A stretch of 64,000 nucleotides of DNA. Origin: Ctenosaura bakeri (taxonomy: Eukaryota; Chordata; Lepidosauria; Squamata; Iguanidae). Within the stretch, counting starts at the first letter, position 1, and each line of letters opens with the position of its first letter. The stretch covers positions 496,001-560,000 of the forward strand of contig CAOLHI010001140.1 in NCBI GenBank assembly GCA_948474755.1, given 5' to 3'. Position numbers and translations under genes: made by a program. Shown here in pieces: positions 47,201-52,799 of the stretch. Below the pieces are notes generated by a model. It searched no databases, was not told the origin of the DNA, and was given only the letters and a program-made list of their open reading frames with translations.

Positions 47201-49802
47201 TACACCACCCAGCAGAACTATTTTCAGGTGACAAAGATCCCATTGGGGTCCGAATTGGAAACACTGGGCATGAAACCCTTGATTACTTGCTGGGTCTCGA
47301 GAGAAGGGCACTGGCAGTCCGTACGCTCCCAGTCCAGTCTTAGGAATGTGGTGGCTTCCAAACATCCCCTTCCATGTTTTGGGGGCTCCCTCACAGCAGT
47401 GCAGGAGACCATTGTTTTTGCTGTCAATCTGTCTAGTGCAGCAGGTCTCTATGGAACACCAGATCACCTTCTTTGTCTTTTCATGGTCACCCTGAAGGTG
47501 TTTTTTCTGATGTGTCCCCAACTGCATCTTGACCCCCTTTCTTTTCTCACAGCTTCTCTGCATTCCCACCCTCTGGAGGGTTTACATTCTGGTCATGCTC
47601 ATGGTCAGGTTTGCTGTCTCAGTTTTTGTGGAGGTAAGCAACCATTTTATTTTCCTTCTTGGGGTTTCTTTGTTTGTTTTTCTGGAAATTGACTCCAAGT
47701 TTTCTGTCTGAGCAGGACGGCAACGGCTGTTGAGCTCTGGCAGAAGAGAGGCTAAGCAAGTCGGGTGGGGGGGGGAGGGCTTAAAACAGTGGGAAGAAAA
47801 TGGACTCTCTGGTTCAGCATCTTTCTTCCTGGCAATTTCAGACATATCAATGCCTATTGAGCCTCACAAGCAGGGTGTGTTGTGACGGGACAACCACCCC
47901 TTGTATGTACTGCTGGGCATCTTCTATCTGGCCCTGTGTCTTAAAGGGGGACTTAAAGTAAGATGTCAGCAGAATTAAATGTGAAGAGCAGCTCATGGGC
48001 TGGGGAGACCAAATGTGTGTTATTTGAACTGCTGGCTGGGTTCTTGGGAGGGTGATTTCGTTGCCCAGACTGACAGCAAAACTCTTGGGTGGGACCCTGT
48101 TTCTCCCCTGGCTTCCTCCTCTTCATCTGAAAACAAGGATAGCTTTCCTGTTATTGTTGTAATGCATGCCAAAGTTGACTTCAGCTTATGGCAACCTTAT
48201 GATCCTGGGATCATAGCACCATTGAATTTTAGAGCTAGAAGTGACCATAGCCTAGTCCAACCTTCTTCTGCCATGTAGGAAGACACAGCTAAAGCACTCC
48301 TGGAAGGTGCCCATCCAACCTCTGTTTAAAGATCTCCAAAGATGGAGAGCCCAGCACCCTTGAAGGCAGTCTCTTCCATGGTTCAGCACCTCTTCACCTC
48401 CAGGAGTCCTTCCTAATGTTTAGTTGGAGTCTCTTTTCTTATGGTCACTGAATCTACTGCTTCATCTCCTGCTTTCTGGAGAAAAGCAGCCTCACCCCTT
48501 CTGCATAGCTTCCTTTCAGATGTTTAAAGGCAGCTGTCATGCCACCTCCCAATCTTCTTTTCTCCAGGCCAAGCATACCCATTTCCACCAGTCATTCCTC
48601 AGGTGACTTTTCCAGAGCTTTAATCATCTTAGTTGCCCTCCTCTGGACACTTTCTGCCTTGTCGATACCTTCCTTAAAAAACATGGTGTCCAGACATGGA
48701 CATAGGATTGTAATTGAGGTCCAACCAAAGCAGAAAAGATTGCTACATCTGCTTCCCCTGTACTGGACAGGGTGTTCCTGTTGATGGAGCCCAGAATTGC
48801 ATTGGCTATTTTTTAACTGCTGCATCATCTCCAAAATACCTGGTCATCAACTACTCTGCTCAGGTCTTGCAAAACTCAGGAGGGCGGCTGTGGCATCCCT
48901 GATGAAGTCAACCCACCTGCCATGAGGTGTTTCTCTTTTGTGGCTGCCTCCCACTTTTTCCAGGACTATTGTCTTTTCCAGTGAGTCCTGTCATCTCATA
49001 ATGAGCCCAAAGTATGACAACAATGTAGTCATCTTGGCTTCTGGCAGGGGTTCAGACTGACTTGTCTGATTTGTTGTTGTTATGTGGCCTTAAACTGGCT
49101 TCAACTTATGGCAACCCTATGAAGGGGAGGCCTCCAGTAGATCCATCCTCAACTCCTCTCCTTAGATGTGGCAGACTCAGGACAGCCGTGGCTTTCTTGA
49201 TTCACCCAGTCTACCTCTACTCTAGACTTTGGCCATTTCTGCAGTAGACTGTTATAGCGCTAATATTCCACTTGCAACATCCTGTGGAATCCTGGCGTTT
49301 GCAGTTTTGGGAGGGGCCAGTGCGGAAATGGCCTTTCTCTTTTCTTACTGCCTTCAGCCAGAAACTGCCTGAAATGTATCTCACAGTCTAGGAATTCTCC
49401 CCCTCTTCCCCCTCCAGCAAAAAGAAAGAAACTGATGGAAAACACTGCCTTGCAGGCGGATGGATTCTCTTTCATTGGAGGTTGGATGGGCATCTTTGGG
49501 AGCACTGTCTATTCTTACATGATAGGAGGTTGGTCTTTGTGGCTCGTTCCAGCTCTGGGATTCTATAATTCAATTGAATTCTCTTTTCCTTGCAGGATGG
49601 CATCTTGCAAAACTACCGCCTCTGGCTGTGGATCAAGGCCCTGTTTCGGTTCCGCTCCTCCAGCCAGTACCGGAAGCTGCAGAGGCAGCTGCAGAGGGAC
49701 ACCTCTTGGCCTCCCATGAAATGCACAGATTTTGCAGCAGACAAAAAAAGTGAGGTCTACATCAACCCCATCTTTGAAAATAGCGAAGAGCTGGCAAGTT
49801 GA
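9844..49802 (+). CDS. ATP13A5: P5B-type ATPase, ATP13A5-like, 29 coding exons (first exon missing)
   Basis: This is a polytopic P5B cation-transporting ATPase, expected in endo-lysosomal or other internal membranes. Relatives ATP13A2 and ATP13A3 export polyamines; the substrate of ATP13A5 is not established. Exons: 9844-10017, 10294-10434, 10940-11010, 11114-11194, 12031-12100, 13077-13211, 14132-14204, 14734-14865, 15729-15899, 17094-17251, 18691-18879, 19748-19809, 23883-24030, 24590-24676, 25751-25907, 26396-26513, 27901-28025, 30183-30346, 33365-33466, 33586-33665, 34614-34656, 35210-35319, 36225-36321, 42191-42260, 42813-42987, 43144-43316, 45522-45610, 47553-47633, 49596-49802. All introns are GT-AG and the phases join without error: 3483 nt, 1160 residues plus TGA. 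TGES, DKTGT, KGAP, TGDN and GDGAND are present, and ten core membrane spans plus an N-terminal hydrophobic segment can be placed. I prefer ATP13A5 to its paralogue ATP13A4 from remembered resemblance in the M1-M2 loop, the lysine-rich stretch after M4 and the M5-M6 exons; no alignment was run. Only an initiator exon of roughly 20 codons is absent. Confidence 0.93.
10294..10434 (+). CDS. ATP13A5: ATPase exon A2: N-terminal cytosolic region
   Basis: 47 codons, phase 0 at both ends (ccccag acceptor, gtaagg donor). It encodes the [10 protein letters not shown] stretch and an INRAIVRP motif found in the cytosolic N-terminal domain of ATP13A pumps. Confidence 0.92.
10940..11010 (+). CDS. ATP13A5: ATPase exon A3: N-terminal cytosolic region
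   Basis: 71 nt, begins [13 protein letters not shown] and ends in a split glycine codon at a gtgagt donor. The QKIRY(I/V)W motif is a strong P5B signature. Confidence 0.92.
11114..11194 (+). CDS. ATP13A5: ATPase exon A4
   Basis: 81 nt. Completes the split Gly and encodes SLEDSNTC and the [10 protein letters not shown] segment preceding the actuator region. Ends in a split Arg codon at gtattg. Confidence 0.9.
11348..11570 (-). repeat. SINE type 2
   Basis: Carries gccttcaagttg, gagagtgtggcttgcccaag and gtcacccagtgggtttccat, followed by a degraded tRNA-like head at the right end. It lies in the intron after exon A4. Confidence 0.75.
12031..12100 (+). CDS. ATP13A5: ATPase exon A5
   Basis: 70 nt encoding [13 protein letters not shown] then PIWKLLFKE, the conserved approach to membrane span M1. 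Acceptor tttctcag, donor gtaact. Confidence 0.92.
13077..13211 (+). CDS. ATP13A5: ATPase exon A6: M1 and M2
   Basis: 45 codons encoding two hydrophobic helices ([14 protein letters not shown] and [14 protein letters not shown]) separated by a short polar turn and followed by YDLRQ. This is the M1-M2 hairpin. Confidence 0.93.
14132..14204 (+). CDS. ATP13A5: ATPase exon A7: start of actuator domain
   Basis: 73 nt encoding [18 protein letters not shown] and a variable tail. It starts the actuator domain. The donor gtatgt splits a Gly codon. Confidence 0.91.
14734..14865 (+). CDS. ATP13A5: ATPase exon A8: actuator domain
   Basis: 132 nt encoding [28 protein letters not shown]. It ends inside the TGES dephosphorylation motif, whose Gly codon is split by the intron. 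Confidence 0.93.
15729..15899 (+). CDS. ATP13A5: ATPase exon A9: TGES motif
   Basis: 171 nt. Completes TGES (ESVPVTK follows), then encodes [11 protein letters not shown] and VRAVVLKTG. The TGES glutamate needed for dephosphorylation is present. Confidence 0.93.
17094..17251 (+). CDS. ATP13A5: ATPase exon A10: M3
   Basis: 158 nt encoding [15 protein letters not shown], a family-wide motif, and the hydrophobic span M3 ([21 protein letters not shown]). Confidence 0.93.
18110..18605 (-). mobile_element. CR1 LINE 3' end
   Basis: Minus-strand CR1 tail: tcatagaatcctggagttgg, gaccccaagagccatccag and cttcctaatg words. It ends about 85 bp before exon A11. Confidence 0.85.
18691..18879 (+). CDS. ATP13A5: ATPase exon A11: M4 and phosphorylated Asp
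   Basis: 63 codons. M4 reads [19 protein letters not shown], where P5B pumps normally have PPxLP; the first Pro is Thr here (codon ACC at 18745-18747). Then come ISPQRIN and CFDK, which holds the phosphorylated Asp at 18874-18876. The donor lies between DK and TGT. Confidence 0.94.
19748..19809 (+). CDS. ATP13A5: ATPase exon A12: TGTLT
   Basis: 62 nt encoding [16 protein letters not shown]. It completes the DKTGT phosphorylation motif begun in the preceding exon. Confidence 0.93.
19935..20210 (+). mobile_element. CR1 LINE 3' tail
   Basis: Plus-strand CR1 3' end with gaggaagaacttcc, gaggctggatggccatctg and the ggttggactggatgg..gattctatg terminus. Confidence 0.85.
20690..20870 (+). mobile_element. 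CR1 LINE 3' tail, short
   Basis: Diverged CR1 terminus: tttaagcagaggctgggtgg, cctgcatggctggactagac. Confidence 0.65.
21315..21430 (-). mobile_element. CR1 LINE 3' tail, short
   Basis: Minus-strand terminus with gagaccccaagggtcatcc and ccatgcaggaagacac. Confidence 0.8.
21490..21685 (+). repeat. SINE type 2, 5'-degraded
   Basis: Shares gtgaccttgggcaagtccca, ctctctcagcc and gacttgaaggcaca with the better copy at 26783-27014. Confidence 0.7.
22205..22490. mobile_element. Palindromic MITE
   Basis: The two halves are reverse complements over about 130 bp: gttctcccagtgggagacca on the left against tggtctcccactgggagaac on the right, with outer ends aggagtttatcaca and tgtgacaagctcct. No coding capacity. 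Confidence 0.85.
22526..22760. mobile_element. DNA-transposon-like fragment
   Basis: Contains inverted words aatcctgggatttgtag and ctacaaatcccaggatt about 100 bp apart, as in hAT-like MITEs. Ends not defined. Confidence 0.5.
22912..23170 (-). mobile_element. CR1 LINE 3' tail
   Basis: Minus-strand CR1 terminus beginning with tcacagaatcctagagttgg and running to the gaggaagaacttcc region. Confidence 0.85.
23883..24030 (+). CDS. ATP13A5: ATPase exon A13: nucleotide-binding domain
   Basis: 148 nt encoding [16 protein letters not shown] and [14 protein letters not shown], both conserved in the ATP13A nucleotide-binding domain. It follows a 4.1-kb intron rich in CR1 tails and palindromic MITEs. 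Confidence 0.92.
24590..24676 (+). CDS. ATP13A5: ATPase exon A14: variable linker
   Basis: 29 codons, low conservation except [10 protein letters not shown] near the end, which matches the family linker. Acceptor ccacag and donor gtaagc; phase 0 on both sides. Confidence 0.85.
24997..25211. mobile_element. MITE-like element with GGGGCC ends
   Basis: Ends ggggcccatgcacac and gtgtgaatggcccc are near-perfect inverted repeats around a 215-bp non-coding body. Clear target duplication not found. Confidence 0.55.
25751..25907 (+). CDS. ATP13A5: ATPase exon A15: KGAPE nucleotide-binding motif
   Basis: 157 nt encoding [14 protein letters not shown] and [12 protein letters not shown]. The KGAP lysine is the ATP-binding residue of P-type ATPases. 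Confidence 0.93.
26396..26513 (+). CDS. ATP13A5: ATPase exon A16: nucleotide-binding domain end
   Basis: 118 nt encoding [19 protein letters not shown] and IALAHKEL. The GFRVIALA motif is conserved across P5 pumps. Confidence 0.92.
26783..27014 (+). repeat. SINE type 2, best copy with tRNA-like head
   Basis: Begins with a pol III head: A-box-like tggtttgagcactgg and B-box-like gggtctgaatccc, followed by the ctgggtgaccctgggcgagt body and a gacttgaaggcaca tail. It lies in the intron after exon A16. Confidence 0.8.
27901..28025 (+). CDS. ATP13A5: ATPase exon A17: phosphorylation domain
   Basis: 125 nt encoding [14 protein letters not shown] and [10 protein letters not shown]. Its end opens the TGDN motif, split by an intron holding an antisense solo LTR. 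Confidence 0.92.
28108..28988 (-). mobile_element. Solo LTR, family LTR-A, antisense in intron
   Basis: 881 bp with tgttac...gtgataaca ends. Perfect 4-bp duplication GGCA at 28104-28107 and 28989-28992. On the minus strand it has a TATA-like box (tataaaaag, complement of about 28546-28554) and an AATAAA signal (complement near 28301). No internal genes. Confidence 0.92.
28993..30182. other. Intron sequence between a solo LTR and exon A18
   Basis: No repeat or gene recognised in this 1.2-kb stretch. Confidence 0.4.
30183..30346 (+). CDS. ATP13A5: ATPase exon A18: TGDN motif
   Basis: 164 nt. Completes [12 protein letters not shown] and encodes an acidic stretch ([15 protein letters not shown]) typical of the ATP13A4/5 branch. 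Confidence 0.92.
30717..31564 (-). mobile_element. Solo LTR, family LTR-A, antisense in intron
   Basis: 848 bp with TGTTAC..TAACA ends and a perfect 4-bp duplication TAGC at 30713-30716 and 31565-31568. Minus-strand TATA-like box (complement near 31143) and AATAAA (complement near 30910) match the copies at 28108 and 44332. Confidence 0.92.
31569..32375. other. Intron sequence, nothing recognised
   Basis: Holds a small tandem repeat near 31725-31755 (about 11-bp units of taattgggta). Otherwise unassigned. Confidence 0.4.
32376..32592 (+). repeat. SINE type 1, full copy
   Basis: Starts ggagccctggtggcgcag (A box) with gagttcgatcctg (B-box-like) and ends with gcggtatagaaataaatgc. It defines the family for the partial copies at 1 and 4746. 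Confidence 0.88.
32593..33364. other. Intron sequence before exon A19
   Basis: No gene or repeat recognised. Confidence 0.4.
33365..33466 (+). CDS. ATP13A5: ATPase exon A19
   Basis: 34 codons encoding YHFAL-like [11 protein letters not shown] and FSHLLPK. It follows a 3-kb intron holding a solo LTR and a SINE. Confidence 0.9.
33586..33665 (+). CDS. ATP13A5: ATPase exon A20
   Basis: 80 nt encoding [19 protein letters not shown], the FARM(S/T)PxQK motif that precedes the hinge of P-type ATPases. Confidence 0.94.
34250..34320 (+). repeat. CR1-like terminal fragment
   Basis: gcagggggatggacctaatgg followed by ccaattctatgatttta resembles a diverged CR1 3' end. Confidence 0.5.
34614..34656 (+). 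CDS. ATP13A5: ATPase exon A21: GDGAND hinge
   Basis: A 43-nt microexon encoding [14 protein letters not shown]. It carries both Mg2+-coordinating Asp residues of the hinge motif. Confidence 0.94.
35210..35319 (+). CDS. ATP13A5: ATPase exon A22
   Basis: 110 nt encoding [20 protein letters not shown] and IECVPELIR, the conserved stretch between the hinge and M5. Confidence 0.94.
36225..36321 (+). CDS. ATP13A5: ATPase exon A23: M5
   Basis: 97 nt encoding [16 protein letters not shown] then a hydrophobic helix (M5). The downstream 5.9-kb intron carries an LTR and a nearly complete CR1 LINE. Confidence 0.93.
36480..36648. mobile_element. Palindromic MITE, copy 1
   Basis: Nearly perfect inverted repeat of about 75-bp arms (ttatagtgctattattccac against gcggaataatagcactataa) around an aggaggggcttggct centre. 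Same family as 43745-43924 and 49231-49333. Confidence 0.88.
37406..37976 (+). mobile_element. Solo LTR, family LTR-B
   Basis: Starts tgtcatgccctgctt like the minus-strand copy at 4451-5216 and ends ..tcacca. Flanks gattc (37401-37405) and gattg (37977-37981) could be a 5-bp duplication with one mismatch. The acidic pseudo-reading frame is shared with the other copy. The right boundary is less certain than the left. Confidence 0.6.
38053..39084 (+). pseudogene. CR1 ORF1 (nucleic-acid-binding protein with esterase domain), one stop
   Basis: The N-terminal part has a zinc-finger-like Cys pattern (CNACGMF and CTKC) followed by a coiled-coil-like stretch (VRQLEARI). The C-terminal part is an SGNH/GDSL-type hydrolase as known for CR1 ORF1: VVGDSLL (Ser), HVGTND (Asn) and DGLHLT (Asp/His). 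An in-frame TGA at 38548-38550 separates the two halves; the frame is otherwise open. Confidence 0.85.
39240..42001 (+). pseudogene. CR1 ORF2 endonuclease-reverse transcriptase, one frameshift
   Basis: The endonuclease region (39240-39900) has the catalytic motifs ITETWW, GDFNYPD and GSDHALLEF. The reverse transcriptase region has [14 protein letters not shown], the catalytic FADDTKLGG and the CR1 C-terminal block ([30 protein letters not shown]). The frame shifts by an apparent 1-nt loss near 40531, seen by comparison with the decayed copy at about 53785. The two open parts end at 40586 and start at 40535. Confidence 0.9.
42191..42260 (+). CDS. ATP13A5: ATPase exon A24: M6
   Basis: 70 nt encoding [14 protein letters not shown] and the start of M6. 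The QLQLFGNYQ string favours ATP13A5 over ATP13A4. It lies about 100 bp downstream of the CR1 3' end. Confidence 0.92.
42813..42987 (+). CDS. ATP13A5: ATPase exon A25: M7
   Basis: 175 nt encoding [25 protein letters not shown] and hydrophobic M7, then KQQPWYSEV in the lumenal loop. Confidence 0.93.
43144..43316 (+). CDS. ATP13A5: ATPase exon A26: lumenal loop and M8
   Basis: 173 nt. It carries two N-glycosylation sequons (NHS, NFT) in a short lumenal loop, then M8 and the [14 protein letters not shown] motif of P5 pumps. Confidence 0.92.
43745..43924. mobile_element. Palindromic MITE, copy 2
   Basis: 180 bp; ends ggccatttctgcac and atatggaaatggcc. The arms pair along most of their length around cagctgg. 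Flanking TGA occurs on both sides (43742-43744, 43925-43927), compatible with a 3-bp duplication. Confidence 0.88.
44235..44272. repeat. (CA)n microsatellite
   Basis: About 30 bp of CA units in the intron before exon A27. Confidence 0.9.
44332..45222 (-). mobile_element. Solo LTR, family LTR-A, antisense in intron
   Basis: 891 bp with TGTTAC..TAACA ends and a perfect 4-bp duplication GAAG at 44328-44331 and 45223-45226. Minus-strand TATA-like and AATAAA signals match the other copies. Confidence 0.92.
45522..45610 (+). CDS. ATP13A5: ATPase exon A27: M9
   Basis: 89 nt encoding [20 protein letters not shown], span M9. The upstream 2.2-kb intron holds a palindromic MITE, a CA repeat and a solo LTR that ends 299 bp before the exon. 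Confidence 0.92.
45611..47552. other. Intron between exons A27 and A28
   Basis: No repeat family or coding feature recognised apart from short A-rich (caaa)n tracts near 47120. Confidence 0.45.
47553..47633 (+). CDS. ATP13A5: ATPase exon A28: M10
   Basis: 27 codons encoding [14 protein letters not shown] and the rest of M10. Acceptor tctcacag, donor gtaagc. Confidence 0.92.
48208..48870 (-). mobile_element. CR1 LINE 3' end
   Basis: Minus-strand CR1 starting at tcatagcaccattgaatttt and running through ccttcctaatgtttag and the ctggacactttctg region to about 48870. Diverged. Confidence 0.75.
48915..49230 (-). mobile_element. BovB/RTE-like fragment
   Basis: Shares ctcataatgagcccaaagta and ttggcttctgg words with 6345-6760, and a tcaacttatggcaacccta segment. 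Old and diverged. Confidence 0.4.
49231..49333. mobile_element. Palindromic MITE, copy 3 (internally shortened)
   Basis: Ends ggccatttctgcag and gtgcggaaatggcc match copy 2; much of one arm is deleted, leaving 103 bp. A TTT flanks both sides. Confidence 0.8.
49452..49575 (+). mobile_element. CR1 LINE 3' tail just upstream of the last exon
   Basis: Diverged CR1 terminus (ggaggttggatgggcatctt ... ctgggattctataatt) ending about 20 bp before the acceptor of exon A29. Confidence 0.65.
49596..49802 (+). CDS. ATP13A5: ATPase last coding exon A29
   Basis: 68 codons plus TGA. Begins [14 protein letters not shown] and contains [13 protein letters not shown], the conserved cytosolic tail with a SQYR motif; ends with [16 protein letters not shown]1 tail fragment lies about 20 bp upstream of the acceptor. 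Confidence 0.93.
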   Translation, partial: DGILQNYRLWLWIKALFRFRSSSQYRKLQRQLQRDTSWPPMKCTDFAADKKSEVYINPIFENSEELAS

Positions 49803-52284
49803 AGCCACCGAGGAGCTGGCTGGTGGATGAGGACTTGCTAACAGGACATACATTTTTAAATACAAATCCACAAAGAATCCTGTTACGAAGAAGAACCTTG
49901 GAAGATCTGGAAACAGGCAGAGCGGTCCCTTTTGGTGCACACCCTGCCTACTGAACCTTGCGGTCAAGCTTGGCCTGTCATTTGAAGTGAGTTGGGTTTA
50001 GTCCTAGTTAGTTACAATCCAAACTGGGCAACAGCCAAAGGAACTGGTCCTGCTCATCACCGTAGTGACTGAATTTTTTGAAGGTCTAGATGACACTGGT
50101 TCTGTCCTGGTCCTTTGAGTGTCCTTTTGTGGGTCCAGTCACAACTTCTTGTACCCAGGACAAATTCTCTGGAGCTTCTGAGATAGATGGGGTAGTTTTC
50201 CCATCTGGCTCCCTTGTCTTGGTTGTCTCTCCTTTTTCACCGTCCAGAACTCAGTTAAACAAACATAGCTAAAAATTTACCTTATTAAAAAAAGTTGAAG
50301 ACTGAATTACACTATCAGTAATATTAAAACCAATTAAAAACATAGCCATTAAAAAGGAAGCTGCAAATAGACAACCCAGCACCTGATGCAAGGCCTGTTT
50401 CAGCCTTCAATGGACTGCTGAAGAAAAAACACTTTCCCCTGCCTACAGAAGGAATGCAGGGAGACGGCCAGTCTAGTATCTCAAGGGAGGGATTTCCCTT
50501 GAGAGCCTGGGAGCAGCCACAGAGAAGGGCCTGTGTGCCATGTTCCCAGCAGATGTGCCCCTGAGGTTGGTGGGACAGAAAGAAGGGCCTCCCTGCAGAT
50601 CCCAAGCCAGGGGCAGGCTCATATACGGAGACACATGCCTTCATGCAACCTGGACCTGAGCCATATACCAGCACTTTGAATTCTGCCCAGAAAGAGGCAG
50701 GCAGCCAGTGGAGCTGTTGCAACAGAGGAGTCCTTGTCTTCCCGTAGCCAGCCCCTATTAACAACCTGGTTGCAGCTGTTTGAACAAGTGGAGTCTCCAA
50801 ACTCTCCTCAAAGGCAACTCCGCATTGAGCGTGTTACAGGAATCCAAACGGGTTGAAAAGCATGTGCCAGTTGGCTGGGTCTGGGGTCTCAAGGAAGGAG
50901 TGCAGCTAAGCCTCAATGGTGTGGAAGCACTCCTGGCCCCTGCTGAGAGGTATGTTTCCAGTGGCCTTTCCCACCTTCTTCACCATTCATCTGAGAAAGG
51001 GAGGAAGCCTCACCGGCATCACACATCAGTCAAGCAACCAGCCCTCGGATGTTTGAGGCACAACTGGGTGCATGGAAAAGCCCGACATTTACACAGGCTA
51101 TCCATTATCCTGAGTGGTCTTTGCAGACACAGGATCCAGTTTTATTTCTGTGAGGATGGGTTAAGCATTTCAGGTTAACTCAATAGGCTGTTTACATCCA
51201 CTTTGTGAAAACCAGGGATATATTTTCTCCCCTGGAGCTGCCACAAAGACTATTGTGTCCAGTTGGCCTATAAGATTTTATAGGAGACATCAGGGGAAGA
51301 GCATCTGAAAATGCTTCATGAGGCACAATTAAGAATCTGCAGAGGTGAACAAGGAAAACAGCAACTGTATTTTTAAAAAGACACAGGCATTCTCATAATG
51401 AATTCTGTGTAACTGTTATCATGGATTAATTGGTGAGATGGTCTCTGCAACATCAAAGAAAGAATGCTGAGTTACTGGCTGCTGCTGCTGAAGGACAAGC
51501 CTTTTTTTTGAAGAATGAAGAGTTTTCTCAAGGGAACACTTGATCTTTGAAGGTTCTCTGAGGCGACACTGGGCTATAAAATGTGATTACTCCAGGCCAA
51601 GGCAATGCAATGTTTATAATCAATGAATGACCATGATGACTGTGAAATAAACGTTGTCCAGACATACAAGCACCTGCATGACTTCAAATATGCTTTGAAG
51701 TGGGGCGATACGAAGTGGGAAGAGATGGAAGCGGGGTCTTCTTTGCCGCGACACCTCAATGCCCTCCCCTGGAGGTCCAACTGGCCCCACCCTTGATTTC
51801 TTCCCGGTGCCAAGTCAACATGTGGCTTTTTATTAAAGTCTCCTGCACTGATTTATTTCAAATGCACGTGTACATAGTTTTAAATTGTTACAGATTTTAA
51901 AGTGGTTTTCACTAACTCTTTCTATGTTTAATGTGGTCGTATCTTGTTTACATCACATGTTAATCTGGAAATGTTTTGAATGGTTTCTTTTGTACGTTTC
52001 CCTGAGATCCCGTGATAAAGGGTGGGATCAAAGTGTTTTAATAAAAATAAAATGTTTTGAGTATACAGAGATCGTTTCCCTTTGGCATCAGTGTGCTTCA
52101 GACAGACTGGAGCCAATAAACTGCCTCCACACAGAGCTGCCTTACAGAGAAGTGTCTAAAGCACACACAAATCACAATACACACAATAGACAGAGAAGGA
52201 GTGCCAACTTTCATCAGACAGAAAGTGTCAGATGGAGGAGCTGTCCTTTTTGGGGTCTGTCTTCTGGGGTCTCTCACTAGGTAG
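49803..52284 (+). other. 3' UTR and 3' flank of the ATPase gene
   Basis: Mostly AT-rich unique sequence after the stop codon, interrupted by an L2-like fragment (about 50290-50800). A canonical AATAAA lies at 51646-51651 and an ATTAAA at 50284-50289; another AATAAA occurs near 52040. I cannot tell which poly(A) site is used. No further coding exon is recognisable. Confidence 0.5.
50290..50800 (-). mobile_element. L2-type LINE 3' fragment
   Basis: The minus-strand frame contains TPLLQQLHWLPA and FKVLVY, the L2 reverse transcriptase C-terminus, with an A-rich 3' tail at 50290-50360. It lies in the ATPase 3' UTR or flank. Confidence 0.7.
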
Positions 52285-52739
52285 TGTCGGCTGCCTGCCT
52301 AGCGAGCCTGGAAACTGGGGTACTTGTTTAAGCAAACAAGGACCTCCAAAGAACCTCTGGCATAAACTACAGCCTAGAGGAAAAAACAGCCACTTCAGAC
52401 TGCAATAAGGAAAAATACAAAAGGTTTATTGCGGGTAACAAATTAAGGCATTTAGCAAAAGCCCATCATAAAGTTAAACAGTAAAAACAGCAGAGTAACA
52501 TACAAACCAGCACAGCAAGGAGACAGGAGAAAAAGGAGAGGAAAAATGCTTCCTCCAAACAGCTTATATACACTCCACACAGCTGTACATTCTTAGGTAC
52601 TTTACAAGTGCCTTAGTCAAACACATAAATTAACATACAGCTGCGTAGCCTCATCTCAGTCTACACCTTGAGCTTAAAGGGCAAGGTCAGAAGAAGCAGC
52701 GCAGCAACAAGTAAGATTAACCCTTTACATATCGTGACA
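52285..52739 (-). mobile_element. Solo LTR, family LTR-C
   Basis: 455 bp with tgtcgg..gtgaca ends and a perfect 5-bp duplication GGTAG at 52280-52284 and 52740-52744. An AATAAA on the minus strand (complement near 52423) suggests minus orientation. It shares no obvious body sequence with LTR-A or LTR-B. Confidence 0.78.
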
Positions 52740-52799
52740 GGTAGTCCTCTGTTGAGCTCCCTGAAGGGTCAGTGGCACCCCCAGGATTCCTGAAGCCCC

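Noticed and set aside
9844..49802. Assignment to ATP13A4 or ATP13A3
   Set aside because: Core motifs are common to all, but the M1-M2 exon, the KKKK stretch after M4 and QLQLFGNYQ in A24 fit ATP13A5 better from memory. Not tested by alignment.
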